A stretch of DNA of 64,000 nt from Sapria himalayana (GCA_029783825.1 JAREIK010000728.1:536900-600899), one strand, 5' to 3'; positions 47,490 to 59,201 are shown, counted from the stretch's first letter. Numbers and translations are program-made. Notes: generated by a model from the letters alone, not told the origin.

Positions 47490-48430
47490 GACTTTACTGA
47501 TACTTGATGTTTGATGTATAATATTTTGATCCATATATTAAATGTTAAATGTATTTGGTACATGTTTTTTTAATATTTTTATTAAATTAATTTTTTTTTT
47601 ATTTTATGAAATGATAGAAGGATAGAAAAAACTTATGATATAATACAAAAAAGAAATACTCATGTAAATCATGAATATTATCATTAAAAGTAACCAAATA
47701 CCTAAAATTCACTCGAGTCTTATTTATAGTTGGTTTTTATATGTCTGAGTGTATCAGATAGAAGACATTCTTATTTGTATTAGTCTGACGATTTAGATAT
47801 GAATTCTATTATGTTTTCTTTATTAATATATCTCACACATTATGGTATATCTTTAAAACTAAGATAAAATATTTTAAATTTTATTTGTAGTGAATGATCA
47901 AGTTTAAAATATAAGCTTGATCAATACTGAATTTGTCTAATATATATTTTAATATATTGTTATTTCTTATTTTTTAAATATTTCTATCAAATTATTTTTT
48001 TATCATTTTGTGAATATATTAAAAATTAAAAATAGAAAAATTCAGTAATCAAATTCAAAAAAGGAACACCCATCTTAATTATGAATAATTATCAATAAGC
48101 TTATCTTTCTTTTGCACCCACCTACCCTACCCTACCCTGTACTATTGAATGTTTGCAAAGTAATTAAATACCTATAGTTTTAATTTTTTATTATTTTTAC
48201 TAGGTTTTCATACAACTGAGTGTATTAGATTGAACGAGTCCTTACTCATACTAGTCTGACGGGTAGAATAATAAGTTTTGATATGTTTTTCTAACTGATG
48301 TATGTCACACTTTATTATAGAAATATCTTTAATGCTAGGATAAAATATTTTCAGCTTGACCAATAACAAACAAATGATATGTTATACTCAAATATCTATT
48401 AGGAGATCCTATCGTATAAAAAAATATATC
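47490..48430. repeat. Diverged tandem duplication of repeat X (about 470 bp units)
   Basis: Two consecutive units, about 47,490-47,950 and 47,950-48,430, share in order: TATTTTTATTAAATTA, a poly-A-rich AAAATTCAGTAATC / AAAAACTTATGATATAATAC block, AAAAAAG-AA-ACCCAT, CTGAGTGTATCAGAT / CTGAGTGTATTAGAT, TAGTCTGACG, and AATATCTTTAA. A third copy lies at 29,460. The right unit contains a short CCTACCCTACCCTACCCTG run. Nature unknown. Confidence 0.55.
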
Positions 48431-48599
48431 TAATCAATATTGTTCAATTTAATTATTTTGTCTTTTGATCATATTAAGTAATATCAGAACAATAGAAAAT
48501 AAAATTAAAATTGAATTATTTAAAAAGTTAACTTACAAAAACAAAATTAATAGAATAATCAAGAATAAACAAAACACATAAAAGAATTGAGAGGTAAAG

Positions 48600-48915
48600 T
48601 TGAATGATGTCATATTTAATAATTATTGGAAAATTATATTAGATCCTTGGTTAAATATACTTATGTTAGATGAATAATGTAGGAGTAAAAAGAAAATTAA
48701 GAGGGTGACATGTAATAGAATTGGTTCTTGTTGTTGGGGGAAGAAAGCAAATAAATAGGGAGTTTGTGGGGTGAGGAAGGGGCAGGTTTTTGTGTAACAC
48801 TTTGAGGGACTAGGCCAGCGAAACCTTATTTTGTATTTTTCAGCCAAGAATTAAATAATACTAATTTATTATATTTTTATTTTTTAATTACCACTTGATT
48901 CCTTATTTTATACTT
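48600..48915 (+). mobile_element. Probable 5' LTR end of a gypsy element
   Basis: Followed directly by the primer site at 48,921. Ends in TACTTAACA. Start and second copy not found. A minus-strand open frame at 48,623-48,847 is unconvincing. Confidence 0.4.
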
Positions 48916-48920
48916 AACAT

Positions 48921-48934
48921 TATGGTATCAGAGT
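48921..48934 (+). other. Primer-binding site (initiator tRNA-Met)
   Basis: TATGGTATCAGAGTAG matches the consensus TGGTATCAGAGC at all but the last positions. It sits about 0.6 kb upstream of gypsy gag. Confidence 0.65.
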
Positions 48935-49092
48935 AGTAAGGAACTTAATGCTGGGATTGATCGTGTACCAGTTAATTAAATGAGATTTGAGAAAGTAGTA
49001 GTATTACATTTTTGTAATACTATGGGGGTATTAGAGAATCATGAAGAACAATGACCAAACCGTAAGATGTGAAAATGGAGATACTAACTATC

Positions 49093-49424
49093 AAGGAAGC
49101 ACGGATATGCCCATCTACTATAGTGTATCCATGTTTGACACGTGGACACGGTGATACAGTATGGACACGTCATGGATACGTGTCTGATACGTCACGTGGC
49201 ATATCATTGATCAATCCGTGTCTGATAAACATTATAATTATTTATTAAAAATTATAATTAATATATAATATGTAATAAACAAAAAAATTATATGAATTTA
49301 TGAAACTGGAGCAGTGAGGTGGGGGGTTTAAATGTATGATTTTAATTTCCAAGTATAATTACTTTTTAAAATTTGCCGTGTCCTTGTATCCTGCCGTGTT
49401 GTATTCCCGTGTCCGTGTTTCTTA
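49093..49424. mobile_element. Non-autonomous hAT element, family B (about 330 bp)
   Basis: Left end AAGGAAGCACGGATATG and right end CCCGTGTCCGTGTTTCTTA are imperfect inverted repeats. Internal family markers: GATACGTCACGTGGCATATC (49,185), GGTGGGGGGTTTAAATGTAT (49,319) and CCTGCCGTGTTGTATTCC (49,390). No target duplication was recognised. It lies between the primer site and gag of the gypsy element. Confidence 0.7.
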
Positions 49425-49429
49425 GGTGA

Positions 49430-50000
49430 TTATTGCAACGGAGGAAAAACTTTGGCATGGTTTCAGTTTCTGGCATTAGGATGATTTCAAAGAAACTCTA
49501 CTGATGTGGTTTTGCTCTGGGCAAGAGGGAACTCTTTGACAGAAATTTCTGGCAGTGAAGCAAAATCACGTTGGAGGATTATGTGGAGAAGTATACATCC
49601 CTAGTCTCACCCTTACGTAACCTTTCTAATGCAGTGATGGAAGGGGCATTCTTGAATGGGCTGAAATCTGAGGTTCAGGTGGATGTAAGAATGCTGAAGC
49701 ACATAAACTTGGCTCAAATGATAGAAGCAACCCAATTAGTGGAAGAAAGAAATAAGGTGCTATATTTGGGCAGTGCTGGAGCTGGTGGGTCATGGGTAAA
49801 AAACACTAAACCACCCCCTTCTTAACCAACCCTAGATCCTTTAGTCCCATGTCCCAACTGAATCCATTAAATGATTTCGCTTTGAAACTTTCAACCCCCT
49901 TAGCCAACCATACAAGTGAGTTTTCATCATCTACAACAGGTTCAGGAGAGGCTTCGATGGTGTGATGAAATACATGAGTCCGATGATTTATGGATACAAA
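49430..50000 (+). pseudogene. Ty3/gypsy gag (Retrotrans_gag) remnant
   Basis: An open stretch to 49,824 encodes LEDYVEKYTSLVSPLRNLSN, EGAFLNGLKSEVQVDVRMLK, LAQMIEATQLVEERNKVL. This is the second half of the plant gypsy gag domain (V..Y...FE.L......A.FL.GL..E.....R...P..L..M...A...EER). The upstream part (from 49,430) shows a decayed W-rich F...F segment typical of the start of the domain. No pol follows; at about 50,035 the sequence passes into another repeat, so the element is truncated. Confidence 0.75.
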
Positions 50001-50034
50001 GCTTTAAAGAAGGCATAAAAGTGGCTTTGTTTTA

Positions 50035-50375
50035 GGTGTGATCAAAGTTTTAAAAGTCAAAAGTATTAAGCAAGGTGTTTTTGTCTTCGTGAAGTGACAC
50101 GTACGTTTTTTGAGCCTCATTATATTATTAATTAATATTTTAAAATATATAAAGTATAATAAAATAGCATTGGACAGCTCGTTCCAAGAACGAGCTGCTG
50201 CCGCTTGTTCCTGAACAATCTTGCACAGCTTGTTCCCGAACTAGAAGTCCAGGCTCGTTCGGAGAAATTGAATAACATTTTTTAAATGCCTCAAGGCATT
50301 TTCATCGCATCTTGCCTTTATGGGCGCATCTATAGGCACCTTGAAAATGCCTTTTTAAACAATGGGTGCCATGAA
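50035..50375. mobile_element. Non-autonomous element with GCCTCAAGGCATTTT-type ends
   Basis: Left part TTTTAAAAGTCAAAAGTATTAAG, right part ATGCCTCAAGGCATTTTC, GGGCGCATC and GAAAATGCCTTTTTAAAC. Internal GCTCGTTCCAAGAACGAGC is a perfect palindrome (50,176-50,194). Related ends occur in the elements at 21,690 and 23,485. Inserted between gypsy gag and the copia LTR. Confidence 0.5.
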
Positions 50376-50392
50376 AAGTTCTCTTGGGATGT

Positions 50393-50695
50393 TGTTAAAT
50401 AACAACAAATTCTTGTTTAAACAAGGATTTCTTAAGAGCATAGAAGAATAGGTGAAGAGTAGAAGAGAAGAATAGGAGAGCGCCACACAGAGAAAACCAA
50501 GCAGGATCAATTATGAAAAATATCCAGCAGGTAGGTTAAAAAAAATCAGAGTTTATATATTGGCTTTGATAATTGATAAAAAAAGAAAAAAATATTTTAT
50601 AGCTATTTATACGCGTATTTAATAAATATTCATTAAGGGTATAAAAGTAAATTCACATGAGGGCCAGTCAACTATATCAAACAGCCCAGTCAACA
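50393..50695 (-). mobile_element. Copia LTR (3' LTR of the minus-strand element), 303 bp
   Basis: On the minus strand it starts TGTTGACTGGGCTG and ends TATTTAACA, a TGTT..AACA inverted terminus usual for copia. A purine-rich tract, ATGAGAGGGAT, lies immediately upstream on that strand (50,696-50,710), fitting the polypurine tract. TATAAATAGC at about 50,605 could be the promoter TATA box. The matching 5' LTR was not found in the window. Confidence 0.75.
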
Positions 50696-50699
50696 ATCC

Positions 50700-53215
50700 C
50701 TCTCATATGTTGTAGTTGGAAACAGTCCAAGTCTTTTTCTAAAATAAGCCAGCTTATCTTTAGGCAGTGATTTTTTAAATATATCGGCCACTTTATAGCT
50801 CCTTCAAAAAATCAACTTAACTTAATTAGTCTTAATAGCATCATTGATTAAATGATACTTCAGGCATATGTTTAGTTTGACTATGAATAACATCCCTTGT
50901 AATTGATATAATTGATTGATTATCACACTGAATTTTAGTTGGACGGTTTAATAGTTTATCTAGATCGCCCAAAAGTTTTTTTAACCACAGTGCTTGAAAA
51001 GTTGCTACTGAAGTTGAAACATATTCAGCTTCAGTGGCAGACAGGAGGATTATGGATTATTTTTTGGACTGTCAAGAAACTATCATAGTTCCCACACTAA
51101 AAACATATCCAGAGGTATCCTCGTAATTCTCTGGGCACTCTTCCTAGTCACTATCGCAATACTCAGAAATTTCAGTGTGATTAATCTCAGTATATTTCAA
51201 GCCTAAGTTAATTGTTTCTTTTAGATATCTCAATATTCTTTTAGCAGCACTTAAATGTATGTGATTTGGTACATGCATAAATCGTGATAGTAAATGGACA
51301 GAATACACTATATCGAGTCTAGTTGCAGATGCATACAATAAGTTTTCATAAAGTTTCTGTATGTTTTTTTATTCACTAGTCTTCCTTGGGCAGAAAATAG
51401 CTTTTGATTTACTTCTAAGGGGGTAGAGACAAGTTTACAGTCTCTCATTCCAAAGTTTTTCAATAGTGATTTTATGTATATGACTTGATAAATGGACACA
51501 CTACTTGTGTCTTGAGTTATTTAAAGTCCTAAGAATTGTCTTAGGTTTTCTAGGTCTAATATTTTATACCTAGTCTTCATTTCTCTCCTAAAATTATTAA
51601 TTAACTTAGTTTTATTACTTGTGAAAATAATATCAACATATATGGTGACAATTAAAATTCTAGATTTTTTATACTCTTAATGTAGAGTGTAGGCTCACTC
51701 TTATTTCTTTTGAATTCTTGATTCAATAAGTAAGAATTAATTTGTTGATATCAAACACGAGGAGTTTGTTTCAACTCATATAAAGCCTTATTTAGCCTAT
51801 AAACATAATATTAACTTTCCTTTTTTACAAACTCAGGAGGTTACTTTACATAAATTTTTTCCTAGAGTTTTTCAGTCAAAAAGGTTGACTTTATGTCGAG
51901 TTGGAATAAATTTCAACCCTTTTGTCCAGCTAAGGCTATTAGAAGACTTACTATTTCTAACATTGCTACTGGAGCAAAAGTTTCATGGTAATCTGTTCTG
52001 TGTTTTAGTGAGTAGCCTTTGGCCACTAATTGAGCCTTATATATAGGCTGATTTGAATTAGGTCTAGTCTTAATCATAAATATTTATTTTACACCTATAC
52101 TGTGTTTATTTGAGTGTAGGTCAACTAGAGTTCAAATGTCATTATTTTTAATGACATATATTTCTGTCTGCATTGTTTTTATTCAGAATTGATATTTTAC
52201 AGCCCCTTCATAGTTGTATGATTCAACAGAGGCATAATTACAGCTCTGGTAAATGTCTGATAAGTCTTTATTTAACAAGAGTATTTACTTTATTTGATTC
52301 AGTTAAAACAAACATAGATTCGAAATTAGAGATAGATTCACAATTATATTCAGAATAGAGTCAGACATGCCTTCAGAAGCATATTCAGAAGTAAATTCAG
52401 GAGAGTTAAAATTATAACTTGGAGTGCTTATTAGATTATTGCTAGTAGTAGCAGTTTCTGTTCAACCACTTTTTTTATTCCAGATTGGACTTTATTAAGA
52501 TTTTCATCCTATTTACTTTTTTTATCAATTAATATATTTTAACTTATCAGAAATGATTTAATTTTTGGTGAATACAGTTTGTAACCCTTGAATTGCAGAC
52601 TGTTTCATACTAAAATGTACTTTAGACTCTTTGAGTCTAACTTGGTTCTGTGTGCATTTGGTATATGAGAATAACACACACTCCTGAATGCCCTTAAGTG
52701 TTTAACAGAGGGTTTTTTTGCCAGTCCAGGCTTGCACTGGAGTAAGATTTTCCCGTGCTTTAGTGGGGCACCTATTGAGTAGATACACTGATATGTTCAC
52801 TGCTTCTATCCAATAAGTTTTTGGTAGACATTTCTCATTCAGTATTGACCTAGTCATCTCCATTATTATTCTATTTTTCCTCTTCACAACTCCATTTTGT
52901 TGTGATGAGTAGGCAGTAGTTAACTGCCTAATTATACATTTTGATTCACAAAAATTTGTGAATTTTTGAGAGAGAAATTAACCTCCTCTGTCTGGTCTAA
53001 GTATTTTTACACTTAGTCCAGATTATCTTTCGACAAGGGACGTGAGCTTTTTGAATCATTCAAGTGATTCAGACTTGTGCTTCAAGAAGAAAACCCATAT
53101 GTGTCTTGTACAATCATCGGCAAACAGTAGAAAATATCTACTGCTACCTAATGATTGCCCTAATACAAGTCCACATATATCAGCATGTAATAGTTCTAAT
53201 TGTTCAATGGCTCTC
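50700..53215 (-). pseudogene. Ty1/copia pol remnant (integrase, RT, RNase H), well preserved
   Basis: Right to left on the minus strand: an integrase segment [29 protein letters not shown] (53,190-53,090), AYSSQQNGVVKRKNRIIMEM (52,910-52,850), SYWIEAVNISVYLLNRCPT-like text (52,830-52,760), reverse transcriptase with YIKSLLKNFGMRDCKLVSTP (51,480-51,420), [20 protein letters not shown] and [19 protein letters not shown] (51,330-51,190), and a decayed RNase H to about 50,800. The order is standard for copia. Stops and shifts are present, though fewer than in the other copia copies. Gag and the 5' LTR are missing because the sequence is cut at 53,215 by hAT DNA and does not resume beyond 56,731. 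Confidence 0.9.
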
Positions 53216-53216
53216 C

Positions 53217-53407
53217 AGTGAGTTGCGACTCACGCCACGGCACGCGTGGCGCGCCGCCAGTGCCACGCGTGCCTGGTGCCTGCGTGAACCGGCACGGGAT
53301 GGACCCGTGCCGGTGTGCCGGGCCAGGCACGGCACGGCACGGGTCCATCTTCACCCGGGCACGGTTTTTGAATGTGCCGGGCCGGCCCGACACGTTTGAC
53401 ACCTCTA
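53217..53407. mobile_element. hAT family A element, left-truncated
   Basis: The right end CCGGCCCGACACGTTTGACACCTCTA at 53,382-53,407 is the family-A TIR, preceded by GGCACGGC-rich DNA. The left end is missing: the copy starts in the palindrome GTGAGTTGCGACTCACG, which corresponds to the middle of the element at 2,148. No target duplication. It abuts copia on the left and a hAT-B element on the right. Confidence 0.8.
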
Positions 53408-56400
53408 GGTCGGACACGGGTCGGATATGCCACGTGGCGTATCGGACACAAATTCGTATGGGATACGCCACGTGGCGTATCAGATAAGCGTCGGAGACGT
53501 ATCTGACGCGTTGTTCAGAAATAGTCGTCGTTAACAATACGCGCGTCGTTTACTTACAGACGTGTCGTTTACCAACCGATGCATTTTTTCGATTCTAACG
53601 CGTCGGAAATACACTATATATTAACTATTACTCTTACTTCTCCAACAAATTAAGGAGCACACCGCCGACAGTGAGTTGCCGACAAGCCGATTGTGTGAAA
53701 TAGTTATCAATTGGCATTGCGTCAAACGGGGAGGGGAGGAGCACACCGTCGAGGCGCTGACAGTACCTAAGGTAACCTAATTCTATAAAGGGAAGGGGGG
53801 TTTTGGAATCTGTATCAGGAGGGGGAAGAGTTTGAAAATCGAAAATCGGGTGGGGGGGTGGTTTTAAAATACAGTATTTTAAATTATTTTAAAATATTGT
53901 ATTTAAAATATATGTTAGAGGGAGTTAGAAGTTGTAACAGGAGGGGACAGGGGTTAGAGGGCTTAAATATATTTTTTTTATATTTTAATTATTATTGTTT
54001 GTTTAACATATATACAAAATATAATTTATTAAAAATAATAAAAATATAATGAAAAATGTAATAAAGTATTGATGGAGAAAAAAAATAAGATTAAATTAAT
54101 TTTGAATTAATATAGATTATTTAAAATGCATAATTTTTTTTCATGCAAAATTATACCATAAAATGAGTTGTTATTCTGAGCCTTTAAGTAATCAAGAAAA
54201 TATTCAAGATATTTATAATAATGCTCCATTATGGAAATATGTCACGAAAGATGCAAAATTAGATAAAGGAAAAATGGGAGGAAATTACTTTTCAATGCAA
54301 TTTTTGTAGACAAATATATAGAGGATCATATTATAGAGTCAAAGCTCACTTGTTAAAAATTAAAGGGGTTGAGATTGCATCATGTACTAAAGTAACAATT
54401 CAAAATTTGATTGAGATGCAAAGGATGGTGGAGGAATCTGAACAGAGAATGAAAAAATCTAATCCTAAGTCAGTTTCTTTACACACATTAAGCATTGCAG
54501 ATTCTTTTTTTGAGAATTCCTCTTCTAGTGCTAATCCAATTGATCTAAAAAAGAGAAAGGGAACTATGAGATCAATTGAAAATGCATTCAAAATTGGTGC
54601 ACGTGAATTAGTTGACAGTGAGATAGCTAGGCTGTTTTATTCTGGAAGGTTGTCTTTTCACTTAGCTAGAAATCTTTATTATGCACGTGCCTTTAAAAGT
54701 GCAAGTCAACTACCAGGTTATATCCCACCAAGTTATAATGCATTAAGAACAACATTATTGCAGAAGGAGACGAATAATATTGATAATCTATTAAAACCAA
54801 TCAAGAAGACTTGGAATGAGAAAGGAGTGAGCATTTGTAGTGATGGATGGTCATATGCTCAAAGAAGACCACTTATTAATATCATGGCAGTCTCTGAAAG
54901 TGGACCAATATTTTTGAAAGCAATAAGCTATGAAGGAGAGACTAAGGACACACTTTATAACTGATTTATTGATTAATACTATACAAGAGATTGGTCCACA
55001 AAAGGTAGTTCAAGTTATAACTGATAATGCTGCGGCTTGCAAAGCAGCATGATACATTGTGGAAGCAAAATTTCGGCATATCTTTTGGACCCCGTGTGTG
55101 GTTCATATTCTTAATCTTGCTTTGAAGAATATTTGTGCACCAACAAACTCAAGATATGATGATATGATGGAACAGTGTGGTTAGATCGCTCAAGTATCAA
55201 GTGATATTTTTTTTATCAAGAATTTCATTATGAATCATGCAATGAGATTATCAATGTTTAATAAGCATTGCAAGCTGAAGTTACTTTTAATGGCTGATAC
55301 ACGTTTTGCTTTAACTATTATTATGCTTAAACGATTTAAAACAATAAAAAGAGGCTTGGAGTAATTAGTGATAAGTGAAGAATGAGAAATGTATAAAGAT
55401 GATGATTTAGTGAAAGCTAAAGAAGTAAAAGATAAAATCCTAAATGAAGACTCTTGGATGAATGTAGATTATATCATCAGCTTTACAACTTCTATTTATG
55501 AGATGCTTCGGTTAGCTGACACTGATAAACCTTGTATTTACAATATTTATGAGTAGTGGGATTCTATGATCGAAAAAGTGAAAGAAGCTATTTTTTAGAA
55601 AGAACATAAAAGCCCCACAGATAATTCAAGGTATACTTTTAATTTAATTTTTAATTTTTATTATTTTGATTGAAAGTTTAAGTTTTAATTATAATTGAAC
55701 TTATATGATTTGCAATGTATTTTAACCTATAGGTTTTTTTATATTGTGAATAAATCTTGGTGGAAAAATGAAATAAAAGTCACACACCTTTACATTCTCT
55801 TGCTCATTCCTTAAATCCAAGGTAATCTTAAGAGTTTAAATTATAGATTATGATAATTTTAATATAAATGATATTCTATGATGTTTAATATTTTATAATT
55901 AATGTTATAACATAACTTGCAGGTATTATAGTCAACAATGGCTTGCTGAGTCTGGTGATCGTGTTCCACCGCATTGAGATTTAGAAATAGTAAGAGAAAG
56001 AAAAAAATGTTTAGAGAGATATTTTTTTAATGAAGGTGAAAGAAGAAGAGCAAATGACGAGTATGCTATATTTACGGCATTTTGGAAGATTTTTTTAGTA
56101 GTGATTTCATAAAAGACAGATGGTATATGAGTCCTATTAAATTGTGGGTTGTTCATGGAACTGCTGCACCGATGCTTCAATCTTTGCATTAAAATTGTTA
56201 GGACAATATTGTTCATCCTCATGCTGTGAAAGAAATTGAAGTACTTATAATTTTATTCACTCCATGAAGAGAAACAAGTTGACACCACAAAGAGCTGAAG
56301 ACTTAGTTTATATCAATAACAATTTTTGACTTCTGTCAAGGAGATCTCAAAACTATAATGAATGCGAATCTAAAATGTGAGACTTTGGAGGTGATGGTTT

Positions 56401-56731
56401 TGAATCAATGGATATTGAAAATGCTGGAATTCTCGAGATTGCAGATCTTTCTTTTGATGAACCTGAATTGGAAGTTATTTTGTTTGATTCATAAGAAAAT
56501 GCAAATCTTTTGTTTTAATATTTCTTATGTTTGTATTTGAATATTTGTAAAAATAATGTTTGAGCATTTTTTTTATTTATCTAAATTTCTGTCAATGGAT
56601 AATATTTATATTTAATTTTTTTTTCATGCCGTATCCTAGCCGTATCCGTATCCTAGTTTTTTGAAATTTGTCGTGTCCCCGTTTCCTGCCGTGTCGTATC
56701 CCTATGTTTGTATCCGTGTCCGTGCAACATA
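53408..56731 (+). mobile_element. hAT family B element with transposase pseudogene (about 3.3 kb)
   Basis: The left subterminal DNA carries GATATGCCACGTGGCGTATC twice (53,426-53,483) and G-rich tracts (53,725-53,960). The right end carries CCGTATCCTAGCCGTATCC and CGTGTCCGTGCAACAT (56,637-56,731). A transposase pseudogene lies between. The smaller elements at 19,432, 23,005 and 49,093 share its ends and look like deletion derivatives. The left terminus joins the family-A element with no clear TIR, so it is probably truncated. Confidence 0.8.
54163..56494 (+). pseudogene. hAT transposase, DUF659 plus C-terminal dimerisation type, broken
   Basis: The frame starts at ATG 54,163 and can be followed to a stop at 56,494. 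Domains in order: an N-terminal BED-like region with WKYVTKDAKL (54,230); a linker (one long open stretch 54,350-54,961); the DUF659 domain, SQLPGYIPPSYNALRTTLLQ (54,700), SICSDGWSYAQRRPLINIMA (54,830) and GETKD; QVITDNAAACKAA (55,010), bearing the catalytic-type Asp; IFWTPCVVHILNLALKNICA (55,080); FIKNFIMNH (55,215); SWMNVDYIISF (55,455); and a C-terminal RAEDLVYINNNF plus DLSFDEPELEVILFDS (56,300-56,494) with the acidic end typical of the family. An AT-rich insert at 55,632-55,920 interrupts the similarity and may be introns. Many stops and at least two frameshifts make it inactive. Confidence 0.88.
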
Positions 56732-56734
56732 TAT

Positions 56735-57600
56735 TTTTTTTATAAAATATGAAATTCAAAAAAAATTATTTAGTATCATATTTAATAATATTAAAATAAA
56801 TTTATTCGTAAGAATTATTAGTAAGTCCATTTGCTTAGATGTTTCATGCTATAAGTAATGGTTCAATAATTTAATAATTTATATAAGTAAATAGGCCTAA
56901 AAAAATAAAGCTAATTTAATGTCTAATATCATTAAAATTTAATATACCTAGTATTAGATTTTTGTGTTGGTTACTATAATATTTTATCAGATTTTATGAA
57001 TAGTAAAATTGATGATAATATAATAAGTGACTATGATTGAGAGATAATTTTTATTTTTAAAATTCTTGAAAATTTCCTTAATATAATTAACTTATTTAGG
57101 TATATATTCTCATATCTTTGTAATGTATTTAGGTATATATACAATATTTTTGATATGTTTAAATAATTTATAGAACTTTCATATTTTATTAATATTAATT
57201 AATATGTTTAAATGATTGGGAGAACTTTCATATCTTTCATATTTTATTGAATTAAAAAAAAATATTTAAAATATTGATCAGTCTTTTAATCACTTCATTA
57301 CTTAGTTAATTGTATGAATTTTGTAATTACGGTTGAATAGGTCAAAAAATATTATAAAATTTGTATTCAATTTTATGAACTTATTACAAGAATTAGAGGA
57401 AAAAATTTATAAATAAATACAAAACTTATATAAATATTATAAAAATAAACATAATATTGATCGTGAACTTGAGTATTGTAATTAAAATCATATTTAAAGA
57501 TGATTAATTTTTCATTCAATTGGTAAAGGCCAAATAACACGATGATTCATCGAATATGTATTAACTATTAAAATATATAGATACCAATGACTTATCGTAC
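56735..57600. other. AT-rich DNA, no gene recognised
   Basis: No coding or repeat signal supported, apart from a local AATATGTTTAAAT / ATATTTTATT duplication near 57,155-57,245. Confidence 0.45.
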
Positions 57601-58119
57601 TTGTTCATGATTGATTTTAAAAAGTTTAACGTATTGAGTTAGTGAGCCACCGTAATGTGTATGTCTACGTGCATGTTATAATGCATGCACCTCTCTCTAG
57701 AAGTAAAAAAGAGCACACAATTTCTGTGAGCCACCATCTGTTCAGGTGCACACACAGGGTATATGATAGTTGTTGACTCCATAGTGGGATGAGTGGCACT
57801 ATTTTTCTAGTGGGGAGAGGCATGGTAGATACTTGGAAGAGGAGTGCCGAACCCGTAGCTCGCAGGTTTGTCTTTGATTCAAATGGCAACAGATTTTAGT
57901 TACCCCAAAACCCTGAATAGTTGGTTGAACTATTTGGGTCCAGAATTTGATTTTCTAGTTTAGTACTATTGGTTGTTGATTTCAATTATCTCTAAACTCT
58001 AGATTTTATGGTGAACTATTCGGAAACCCTATTTTTTTTGGGGTCCTTAATTTGGACAAAATCCAAATAATGAAGGTTTGGTTTCTTGGGAAAAGATAAT
58101 TGGACGAAAATGTAGTAAT
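57600..58119. other. Unrecognised complex-sequence stretch
   Basis: Base composition is more balanced than around it, with direct phrases such as GAACTATT / GGTGAACTATTCGG repeated (57,925-58,025). A minus-strand open frame at 57,665-57,889 shows no domain. It may be the 5' side of the copia fragment at 59,210 displaced by the hAT element, or an unrelated element. Confidence 0.3.
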
Positions 58120-58127
58120 ATTAGGAT

Positions 58128-59201
58128 TAGATGTGTGAACCGGGCCGGGCCGGCCCGGCACGAGGCATGGTTAGGCCGTGCCTGGGCCGGCCCGGCACGG
58201 AAAATTGCCCTGCCCGGGTTAGGCACGAGCCGTGCCGTGCCTGGCCCGGCACGGTTCAGCCCGTGGCATGGCACACCGGCACGGGTTCGTCCCGTGCCGC
58301 ATGTCCCTAGAGCCCGACCCCGGGATTGCCCTACGCCACGCCCCTCCCACAAAAAAAACCAGCGGGTCGGGTCTGATTGGACCCGACCCGTGGTCCCACT
58401 CCCATGAGGCCCAAACCGACCCACCCCCCACCCAACGGAATAAAAAAAATTTAAATTTTCAGCCGTTGGATCTCGCCTCTAACAGCTAGGGGGCAGAATC
58501 CAACTGCCCTCATGATTCTGCCCCCTAAAAAATATAAAAAAATTCTAAAAAAATTACTTTTTTTTAAAATTATCTTTAATCTATAAATTTTATCTTCCTC
58601 TCTTTAATATTTATGTTTTTCATAAATATAAATTCTCTTAAATTATTCAATTTCTCTCTCAAAAATCTTACTTCTTTTTCTCGGGACTCGGGATTTCGGC
58701 ATTCTGCTTGGATTTTTGGGAATCTCAACTTGAGTTTTGAACATTAGAGCTTTACTGTGGTGCACCGTGCACGTGACCGACCTCACTGCTTTTACCGGGT
58801 AATTTATTTTACATTTTTTTAACTTTCTGTCTCTCTCTCTAGCTTCTCTCTTTAGACTAAAATTTATTTTAACCTTTGTTATTTTAATAAATTTTAATAT
58901 TTTTCATATTATAAATATATAATATTGTACATTATCTAAAATTGTATATATATTTTAATAATTTATATAAATTAAATAAAAAAAATTAGAAAAAAAAAAT
59001 TTTTCCTGGCCCGTACGGCCTGGTTTGGCCAGTACGGCCATGCCTGGCCTGAGCGGGCACGGCACGGCCTGCCGTGCTGGCCCCGGTTTTTTTAAAACTT
59101 GTTGGGCCGGGCCAGCCCAGCACGGTAACCGTGCCTAGCCCGGCATGAAGGCATGCTCGTGCTCAAAAAAATGGGCCGGCCCGGCCTGTTTGACACCTCT
59201 A
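58128..59201. mobile_element. Non-autonomous hAT element, family A (1,074 bp)
   Basis: Left TIR TAGATGTGTGAACCGGGCCGG, right TIR ending CCTGTTTGACACCTCTA. An 8-bp duplication with one mismatch flanks it: ATTAGGAT at 58,120-58,127 and ATTAAGAT at 59,202-59,209. GC-rich ends (58,140-58,430 and 59,010-59,190) surround an AT-rich core without transposase. It shares GGTTTGGCCAGTACGG near the right end with the coding member at 4,811-7,032, so it looks like an internal-deletion derivative. Open frames over the GC-rich ends are artefacts. Confidence 0.9.

Noticed and set aside
48117..48139. CCTACCCTACCCTACCCTG run suggesting an interstitial telomere
   Set aside because: The plant telomere unit is CCCTAAA; this is a short CCCTA-like run of about three units within a larger duplicated repeat.
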